Source: Rhynchonema sp. JSB1_4
Taxonomy: Eukaryota; Nematoda; Chromadorea; Monhysterida; Xyalidae
DNA: 14,596 bases
Reading direction: 5' to 3'
Assembly: GCA_030248065.1 (NCBI GenBank)
Contig: JASAMV010006856.1
Coordinates: 1 to 14,596, forward strand
The translations under genes were made by a program, and so were the position numbers. Positions within the stretch are counted from its first letter, which is position 1, and every line of letters starts with the position of its first letter. Below the pieces are notes generated by a model, which did not search any database, was not told the DNA's origin, and saw only the letters and a list, made by a program, of their open reading frames with translations. Positions 7,856-14,596 of the stretch are shown here, piece by piece.

Positions 7856-8110
7856 AAGCCAGGCTGGCATGGTATGTATACAGTAGCTGTATTCAAACGC
7901 TTTTCAGCAGTTCGAAGCAGGGTTAGGGCGCGCCCATGTAGGCCAGGGCCGGGGCCGGGGTCATGAAAAAATAATCTATGTCTGAGGCCCTGGCCCCGGC
8001 CCTGCTCTACATGGGCGCACCGACAGGGCCAGGGCCGGGGCATAAACGAAAAATTTTTGGCCAGGCGACAGGGTTGTCAATAATCCAACGTTGGTTTCTT
8101 ATATGCAGCT
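7856..8110 (+). repeat. Direct repeat copy 2, straddling the inner end of the right arm
   Basis: This is the second copy of the 7074-7319 unit, offset by 782-791 bp. The inner end of the large inverted repeat (7938) falls inside it, in the GC-rich module, just inside GGGCGCGCCCAT. The part from 7938 onward is also present, inverted, at 2830-3002. The part before 7938 exists only here and in copy 1. Copy 2 is therefore the complete version, and the left-arm version is truncated. Confidence 0.85.
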
Positions 8111-9734
8111 GTGAGTGTGTGTTTCGCCTTGGATGTACGGTTGCCTGATATATCAAGGGCACGGCTATTTTGTGCTTTATTGTCTTTAGATTATCCAAAT
8201 TTGTAAACTGCAAATTTAGTCTGCAGTTATTGGTTGCTAAACACTGAACTTCTACCTGGACTTACATATTTAACCGTGTACATAAACGACGTGCGCTTTT
8301 CGCTTATTGGTTGAAACATGGGTTACTCGAAAATTCCATGGCCATTACGTTTACTGCGGTTGCACAAACAATTAATATCACCTGATGACGTTTCGTTTCA
8401 TCAGCCAATATTCAATAACAAAGTGTTTTAGATTAATTTCCTCGAATAAAACTGTATAATTGACAAAAGGTGGCCCTGGCCTACATGGGCGCGCCCTTAA
8501 AGGTGAAATATCAATAGCAGGTCAGTCACGCAGCTTGGATAACTTAGTCTTCGGTTTCAACGCATGTATGCTTAACGCTCACGAAATAAAAATGCTCCCT
8601 GACCATAAAAAACGTTTACAAGAAGGAGCATAGACTTTCAACTGCAAACAACGTCTGTAAACTCGATAAGAATCTTTGAAAATCGCTCTACATGTTTCAG
8701 GTTGCCGCCATTTGGGCCAGGGCCTCGGACACAGATTATTTTTTTCATGACCCCGGCCCGGGCCCCGGCCCTGGCCTACATGGGCGCGCCCTTAAAGGTG
8801 AAATATCATTATATTATACCACGCATGTCCCGGGGCGACGGACGGTGGAACTTCAGTTTGTGTGCTTCGAGTGATAAATTCTGGAATAAGAAATACTTTA
8901 TTTCGCTTTACTGATTCACGAAACAATATCGAAACTGAAATTCCACTAACATGGAGGTTGGTTTAGCCTCATGACCACGCTCACTAAATTCCATAATTTT
9001 CCCAATCCTGATTTCTATCAGCAAACGAACAAATTCATCCATTTTTTAGCCATCCAACGAACTGACCATTTTCTAACGCTGCAAGACTCATTCGGAAACA
9101 AATTCAAGGCGAGCGAATTCGTGTTGAAACGCAGTGACTGTCTGGCCGATATTCGAAATCCGATCGAGCAACTACAACCGGACTACAGTTCGCTGGTATT
9201 CGGCCTGTATCGGTAAGTCCACAGTTTGCAAGGCCCACTAATCCAAAACAAACAAAAACGGCTGCTCACGGCGCAATCTCCGTCGCCACAGGTGAAAGTG
9301 GCAGCCGTACGCTGACCATGTTCGCAACTGGGCGTATATCGACTCAGCCCCCAGATGCGGATGCCATTTTGTGTGGATGTGTGTTTTGTGATAAAATCGG
9401 CGCAGCGACATTGCGCAGCACAAAACTTGTTCAAAATGTGTGGTGGATAGGACTAAGGTGGCCTGTGTGACTGCGTGTTGATAAATTCCCGTTTTTTTGA
9501 TAAGTGCAACGCGCACATGATGTTACCGAGAAGAAGTCATTATGATTTTTATTGCGCTTTCCAGCGACAAATGGCGAACGACAGGTAGCGCATGACAGCG
9601 CCACAATGTGGTCGTTCGTCAAGTTCACGTGCACAACTGATGCGACAAAAGGCGGTCTAAAAACTTTGACGTGTGTCGCAACTCGTAAGTGACAACTTGA
9701 CCTGTCGTAATACGCTTTCGCGTAAAATGGACAT
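7938..9734 (-). repeat. Right arm of large inverted repeat (about 1.8 kb)
   Basis: This is the reverse complement of 1206-3002, with no net indel. It carries mirror copies of the three GC-rich modules and an identical copy of the unrecognised gene's exon 1 in plus orientation. Beyond 9734 the sequence has no similarity to the exon 2 region that borders the left arm. The boundary therefore cuts the gene's first intron before its acceptor. Confidence 0.93.
8971..9212 (+). pseudogene. Orphan duplicate of exon 1 of the unrecognised gene
   Basis: An open frame of 80 codons plus 2 bases, ending at a consensus GTAAGT donor, is identical in encoded protein to 1969-1728 on the minus strand. The intron after it extends only to about 9734, where the inverted repeat ends, and the left copy's acceptor and exon 2 (starting 12 bp beyond the arm) are absent. 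I found no in-phase replacement exon to the right, so this copy probably cannot make the original protein. Without splicing, the frame stops after 81 residues at the TAA inside the donor. Because the coding sequence has not decayed, the duplication must be recent or the arms must be kept alike by gene conversion. Confidence 0.6.
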
Positions 9735-10490
9735 GTTTATTGGACAGTGTCAGGTCGAAAAGATTGTCTAGCCTCCCGCCCCGCCCGCGGCGCCTGTATC
9801 TTGAAGTTCTTGCTGCATCTAGTCTGGTCACTCTAGTTTTAACCCATTATAGCATCAGAAAAACAGTAATTTACTTGTTTATCCCCTTTATAGCATCAGA
9901 ACTTTAGGGCTTTTGTAATGCGCAACAAGATACAGTTGCCCGAGGGCACTTTAATCCTAGTGTCTATGTTTTTGAGGAACATGGTACAAGTTATTTATTT
10001 TTTTTAATTTACCGCCAGGTATGTATTTGACACCCTAGGTACCATCAATTATAGCGCACTGATTGCGCATCGTCTCAGAGAATGGCACTTGTTGGTTTAG
10101 TACCAAGCAAAGCTGTGCAATGAACTTCCATGCAACCTGTCCCTTCAGCTTCAGCAATGAAATAAGTGTCAAACATCAGTCTCCAGATTGCTTTGGTGTT
10201 GGCCGCCGCATCTGATCTTGGATTCAATGTTACGTAAAAACTACTATTTAACTTTCCCACGAAAGTCAAATTATAAATGCGGAAAAAGCTTCGAATGTTA
10301 GAGAGCAACACCTATTTTAATTAAGAAGTTGATATCTTGTCGGTGTTTTTTCATGAATGACATCACAGCGCATAAACTGCGAACCGCACCTGTGCTTAAT
10401 AATTAATCTCAAATAAAAACACGAAAAAACTGAAAAAATATTACGCAGAATTCATTAAAAGTTAATAAAAATACAACAAAGTTGGCTGCG
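9735..10490. other. Anonymous region right of the inverted repeat
   Basis: No gene was recognised. A minus-strand frame of 78 codons (10075-10311) reads somewhat like protein but has no known motif and no clear splice signals. A short GC-rich block (CCCGCCCCGCCCGCGGCGCC, 9777-9796) stands out, and TATAGCATCAGAA occurs twice (about 9848 and 9889). The right end is AT-rich. Confidence 0.4.
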
Positions 10491-10491
10491 C

Positions 10492-10560
10492 GCGTGAATG
10501 TTTGAACCCGCGGCCTTTCATCTTCAGTGCTGCGCGTTATACCGCTCGGACATCGCTTCG
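10492..10560 (-). tRNA. Degenerate tRNA-like sequence (pseudo-tRNA or SINE head)
   Basis: Read on the minus strand, GATGTCCGAGCGGTATAACG resembles a Leu/Ser-type A-box and D arm, and GGCCGCGGGTTCAAACAT follows about 40 bases later in the place of the B-box and T arm. The B-box matches only at its first half. A convincing acceptor stem, anticodon stem or T stem could not be drawn, so this is not a functional tRNA gene. It may be a tRNA relic or the head of a tRNA-derived repeat. Confidence 0.3.
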
Positions 10561-10621
10561 CCAATCTCCTTCACACACTTTACTATATATGTAACTACGC
10601 GTGCATTGCTGCATTGCCTGT

Positions 10622-10697
10622 TGTGCTGGCTGCCTGTGTGTGTGTGTGCTGGCTGCCTGCCTGTGTGTGTGTGCTGGCTGGCTGGCTGTGTGTTGTG
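10622..10697 (+). repeat. Simple repeat of TG runs and CTGG/CTGC units
   Basis: Three imperfect units combine TGTGTGTGTGCTGGCTG with one or more extra CTGC or CTGG tetramers, ending in GTGTGTTGTG. It is a microsatellite-like array. Cysteine-rich short frames through it are an artefact of the repeat. Confidence 0.85.
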
Positions 10698-10881
10698 TTT
10701 AATACATTGCGCGCTTTATGAATCAGGCAACTACGTAGCGTGCAGTAATGCATTGTTGTGTGTGTCTGAGCGTCCATTATGGCTCTTTTCGAGCTGAAAA
10801 ACATTTAACCAATTGGAATTAATATATGCTTGACGTAACAACGATTAAAAACACATATAACCGCTGATTTTGGCTTTCGAA

Positions 10882-11143
10882 CCATACTTTCTGTACAAAA
10901 AGTCATGGTCTGGAACCGTTCATACTAAAAGTTACGAACTCGGCGATAGCACCACCGTGTTTCTCGAGTGCGAAAACCACATAAACAACTTTAATAGTTC
11001 TGGTAACCCAACTTTTCGGCGAAATTTTACTTCGGGAAGCACACTTTACATACAAAAAGTCGTGGTCATGGTCTGGAACCGGTCTCAGTCGTGGAGTTAC
11101 GAAGTCGGCGATAGCACCATCGTGTTTCTCGTGTGCGAAAACC
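10882..11143 (+). repeat. Tandemly duplicated segment, two copies about 160 bp apart
   Basis: Copy 1 is about 10882-10980 and copy 2 about 11040-11143. Shared blocks include TACAAAAAGTC, ATGGTCTGGAACCG, AGTTACGAA, CGGCGATAGCACCA, CGTGTTTCTCG and GTGCGAAAACC. The similarity continues at the protein level in both directions: the plus strand gives SYE-GDSTTVFLECEN and SYE-GDSTIVFLVCEN, and a 164-codon minus-strand frame (11397-10903) gives VFA-EKH-GAIA-FV twice. Coding on either strand is therefore possible but unproven. No known domain is recognised, and a decayed dispersed repeat is as likely. Confidence 0.65.
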
Positions 11144-12655
11144 CTATATGCGATATTAACATTTTTGGTGTTCAGTAACGTCTGGGCCCTGACTAGTTTT
11201 TTGTGGAAAAAAAGGGAAAGAACGTTTTTACAAAAATGACAACTGTATCTTGCCCGCGATTGCGCGTGTGGGCACGCAGCGGGATGAAATTTTGTGTGGC
11301 CATTTTGGGGCACGGTATATACATTGTGTGCAAGTTTGAGCTCATTCGGTTGAGTATTGTTGAAATAGCGCACGATCAAAATTTTCAGAAAGCGCACTAT
11401 AGGGAATGAACCATATGTCGCTTAGCATTACCATGCTAGCTCCGATGAACTTGGTACCCATTTCAGCGTCTCATTATTCTGTGGTGACGTGCAAACGAAC
11501 TTGTGATGCCCGTCTGAAAATTGTGCCTTAACCGCCCCAGACTTGTCAAATGATTAGTGTGTTTTGTCAATCATTTTCATTTCATACCTTGTGTACATAA
11601 CACTCGGTTGCATATTATTGTCGCGTCGCTAAACGTTTTGGTGCCCTTGGATGTCAGAAATTGGGCGCTGATGTCTTAGAATTTTCTAACTTTGTTTATG
11701 TTGGGCACCTTTTGTGTTCCGGTCAATCGCACACGAGGTGAAATGGGTGTGTGAGTCTGTACCTGGCACACTCAGATATCAGTATTGTTGCTTGTGTCAT
11801 CTCAACAAGTACCTATACATGACTGTATTCCCACACTGTTGCAATTATGTACAAATCCCAATGGCTTATTAATTTTCCGAATGTTTTTTTTTCAACTGGT
11901 CCTTTTCGGAAACCCCCTTGATTATCATGTCGATTGCGTTTGTGTGCGCAGTCCAGAGTTCGGCGACATTATCTTTGTGCAAAAATAGCCATATTCGTGA
12001 ACTGGCCATAGTGAGTGACGATGTCATTTGAGTTCTCGTGCAAGCTAACATGCAGAGGTGCGCACTCAAATAGTTGGAGCGCCCGCGTGCCAAACTTTTC
12101 CACCGCGCCAATAAAGTGTCGTTTCAGTGCGTACGCCACATGATGAGCATACCGCATATGTGAATCAGGTCGTTGCTTGTTTAGTCAGACGTTAGCGCAG
12201 ATACCGACGACGTCGTTTTTGTGTCCGCCAGATACGCAACTTGTGCCAGTGGGGTCGAATTGAAAGGACGCCACGAGGCCCAGAAATTGAAAACTCACTT
12301 CAGTGCTGTTCTGAAAGAGGACCAGGCAGGACTACTTTTACGGGAACCCAACTTGCAGCTCTTTTTGGGTCCACACCGGTGGTATGCCATCGTCATAAAC
12401 CTGCATGTACTGTACTATGGAGTCGTCATTTCCTAAACGGCACAACAACAATTTTAGATGCACTCCATTGCATGAGCGTCGTCCCGAATATTGGATTTGT
12501 CGCTGAAGCGCTCGCACCCATTTTCAGCTTCAGATTTCTAGCGCGTTAAGACGCACAGAAAGATAATCCTGACGCAAATGTAGGTGCAGCGCACATACGT
12601 CTGAAGAAGACACCTCATCCCGGCTCATAAATATGGCAGAGAAAAATGAGTTCGG
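11144..12655. other. Anonymous intergenic region, nothing recognised
   Basis: No open frame longer than about 100 codons with recognisable content, no RNA gene and no clear repeat was seen. Short frames at 11785-11988, 12221-12436 and 12241-12549 carry no motifs. Confidence 0.4.
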
Positions 12656-12663
12656 CACTTTTC

Positions 12664-12724
12664 TAGATGGTGTGCTAACCCAGCGCCATGGGAGGATTAG
12701 AGTCCCTATATATAACACCATCTA
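12664..12724. repeat. Perfect 10 bp stem-loop
   Basis: TAGATGGTGT (12664-12673) and ACACCATCTA (12715-12724) are exact reverse complements around a 41-base loop. A partial extension outward (TTTTC against AAAA) is visible. The loop holds a TATA-like CTATATATAA (12706-12715). It lies about 340 bp upstream of the ion channel start codon. Nothing shows what it does. Confidence 0.5.
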
Positions 12725-13058
12725 AAACATGCCGCCGTGCGCGTTTGACATGGCAGCAAAAGTGTGCATGTTATTATAGACCGGTGTTCAGTTGGTTTCC
12801 GGAACTCTACCGTCGCACACGAGACCACATCAATCACGTTTTGATCACCGAGTTTCGTTTCCGTATAATTTCACGCGGTCACTGTACGCAGCACCATACA
12901 ACGTGCCTGCTGTTTATAAAAAAGGAAAATTTTAGCATATTTTCAGAAACACAAGAGCACCGATTTTCTCTGATATGCCAGTATTGATTATGTGAATAAA
13001 TAAAAGTGTCGACGATCTGGAATACAACATAAGCGTTGGTATTTTAAAGGCACGTGCA

Positions 13059-13066
13059 ACAGGAAA
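13059..13066 (+). promoter_or_regulatory. Possible trans-splice acceptor before the ion channel start
   Basis: The bases CAACAG|GAAA lie directly before the ATG, leaving a 4-base leader. In nematodes many genes receive a spliced leader at such a site. The upstream bases are not strongly pyrimidine-rich, so the match is weak, and the site depends on the organism really being a trans-splicing nematode. An AATAAATAAA sequence lies further upstream (12994-13003). Confidence 0.25.
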
Positions 13067-14483
13067 ATGATCACTCCACAATCCATGCGCTCACATCTGC
13101 AGCTGATTTTGCTGCGCCTAGCAGTTGTGGCCTTGGCTGATGTTTCAGCCGACAAAACGGGTGACAATTCTACCCTGGCTTCCGATCGTGAGGTGAACAT
13201 GTTCAAGCTGCAGCTTTACTCGGTGTCTCTTCAAAAAGTCTCTTAATATTCAGATTCGCTCATTTCGCAATTTCCCACTTGAATGCGATGACGTTGAAGC
13301 AGAGTCGGTAATCATCGATAGGGTTATGCACGGGTACAAGAAACAGGTTCGGTTTGGTGGTGGGTTAGCTCATGTTTCTGATGTTTGGTGAAATCTACCA
13401 GTGGAAACATCGCTTGCCTGACTTGTTATCATGCCCATCGGGTTATCATAAGCTATTCGAAATACAAGAATGCCACCGAATGACAGGTGATTCCATCGAA
13501 AGAGGGTGTGAGTGCTCAAGTCGAGATGCACATTGTTGACATACCGTCGATCAGCGAGCTCGAATCAGCGTTCACACTCGATCTCATGTACTCGGAAATG
13601 TGGACCGATCACAGGTACACGTGACGATGACACACACAATCCCTGCTTGATGGGCATGAGCCATGTGAACTGAACGGCAATGCGCTTTTTCATTGACCGC
13701 TTCGACCTGCTTTCGCAAACTGGCGGTGCACTAGGAGGTTGTCAGTGCAAATGCATCCGATGGCCACGTGGAGAATAAGAACACACCAGATACCTATGAT
13801 TGTATACTTTGCAAAAATATCAGTGCCATGTTGCGTAAACGCGCAATGGTGGCCGATCGTCTTTTGTTTTCTGCCTTATGACCATTTTATTTGTGGCCCA
13901 CGAGATTTACAACAGACGACTGGCCGGCCAGAGGGCTTGGTATTTTACTCTTTCCTCTTTTGTTGTCCTCATACACAACGTGTTCTGATGTGTCCATACT
14001 GAAACATCAAGGGTGTCACGCTTGTGCGTGTGTGTGTGCGGACGAGACCATGACACAACGCCGTCCGCATTCTTTCAGGCCCGTAATATGCGTAATTCAA
14101 AAAAGCCATGTGCCCAAGATAGACCCGTCCAAGCATGGGCTCATGAGTTGATTCTATGTTGCATTCAGTCGACCCGTTTTCTCATAGATTGAGCTACCAG
14201 AACTTGGACGTGTCCAAGTGTATCCTGAACATCACGTTGGACCTCGACTATCTCGACCGTATCTGGACGCCGAACACGTGCATCGTCAACTCGAAAACGG
14301 CCATCATTCACGCATCACCCAATCCGAACGTGTTCCTGATTATGTACAGTGACGGGACAATATGGAAGAACTGTCGTATGATGGTCAAGGCACCGTGTGA
14401 GATCGATCTCAGAAAGTTCCCCTTTGATCAACAACAGTGCACGTTGGAGTTTGAGAGCTACAGCTACAACATACAGAAAGTTG
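13067..14483 (+). CDS. Cys-loop ligand-gated ion channel subunit, 5' part (four exons)
   Basis: This would be one subunit of a pentameric neurotransmitter-gated channel in the plasma membrane. I assembled exons 13067-13192, 13254-13346, 13487-13614 and 14188-14483. All junctions are GT-AG and the phases agree, giving about 214 residues. Residues 1-24 or 1-28 form a signal peptide with a hydrophobic stretch (LILLRLAVVALA). Then come the N-terminal helix region (AESVIIDRVMHGYKKQ), YSEMWTDHR (108-116), loop A (IWTPNTC, 141-147), the YSDGTIW strand (169-175) and the Cys-loop from Cys186 to Cys200, with 13 residues between and FPFD inside, followed by FESYSYN. N-glycosylation sequons lie at NST 34-36 and NIT 130-132. 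Loop C and the four membrane segments lie beyond the window. The last exon probably ends at TTG|GTGAGG; AAAG|GTTGGT is the alternative. The ESYSYN end resembles nematode anion channels of the acetylcholine/amine-gated group, while FPFD is also typical of nicotinic subunits, so the ligand and ion are not assigned. Confidence 0.88.
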
Positions 14484-14596
14484 GTGAGGATCTGCTCGTC
14501 CTCGCATCCACATTCTGTCCGAAAGCTCGGGCCCCACAAGGATCCGACAGGTGCGCAAGTGAAGCCTGGCTTTCTTACATAACTGCGCATTGAGCT

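Noticed and set aside
1206..9734. Polinton-like or other large transposon with 1.8 kb terminal repeats
   Set aside because: Long terminal inverted repeats fit superficially, but the spacer holds no integrase, polymerase, protease or capsid-like frames, and one arm carries part of a gene that continues outside.
13739..14151. Plus-strand frames of 87 and 86 codons within the channel gene
   Set aside because: They fall in the 573 bp third intron, between exons whose phases match perfectly without them.
13615..14187. Alternative acceptor TTCAG near 14167 for the fourth channel exon
   Set aside because: Using TTCTCATAG at 14187 gives the family-typical DHR-LSY junction in phase; the earlier site would insert extra residues.

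Overview
The window looks like eukaryotic, probably nematode, genomic DNA. The clearest gene, at the right edge, is a cys-loop ligand-gated ion channel whose reading frame must be assembled from exons separated by short GT-AG introns (61 to 573 bp), and its ligand-binding domain reads like the nematode anion-channel group. No bacterial-style operons, ribosomal RNA or long uninterrupted coding regions were seen. The species cannot be determined from the sequence, and the nematode call is an inference from one protein.

The dominant structure is a very large inverted repeat. Positions 1206-3002 reappear as the reverse complement at 7938-9734 (about 1797 bp per arm, paired coordinates always summing to 10940, no indels, no mismatch in the stretches compared). 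A 4935 bp spacer separates the arms. The left arm carries the first recognisable exon and most of the first intron of an unrecognised minus-strand gene, and the next exon begins only 12 bp outside the arm. The right arm carries the same exon in plus orientation, but the intron is cut before its acceptor, so that copy is an orphan fragment.

The spacer and its borders are crowded with repeats. There is a 3-copy family of GC-rich hairpin modules in each arm (two more module-bearing copies lie at 7074-7319 and 7856-8110), a degenerate tandem array right at the inner breakpoint (3003-3168), a short 13 bp array, and three separate foldback elements at 3394-3919, 4334-5766 and 6658-6991. A partial copy of the first foldback lies at 1-222. 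The outer ends of the 4334-5766 foldback resemble the 5' half of a tRNA, which suggests a SINE-derived origin.

To the right of the inverted repeat, 9735-13000 is mostly anonymous DNA. It holds a degenerate tRNA-like sequence, a TG/CTGG simple repeat, a tandemly duplicated segment of about 100 bp and a perfect 10 bp stem-loop. The ion channel gene starts at 13067 with a signal peptide and runs out of the window after its fourth exon, just past the Cys-loop. I found no evidence of a new multi-gene system. The most notable content is the recent, apparently perfect inverted duplication that split off a gene fragment, and the cluster of foldback elements between its arms.
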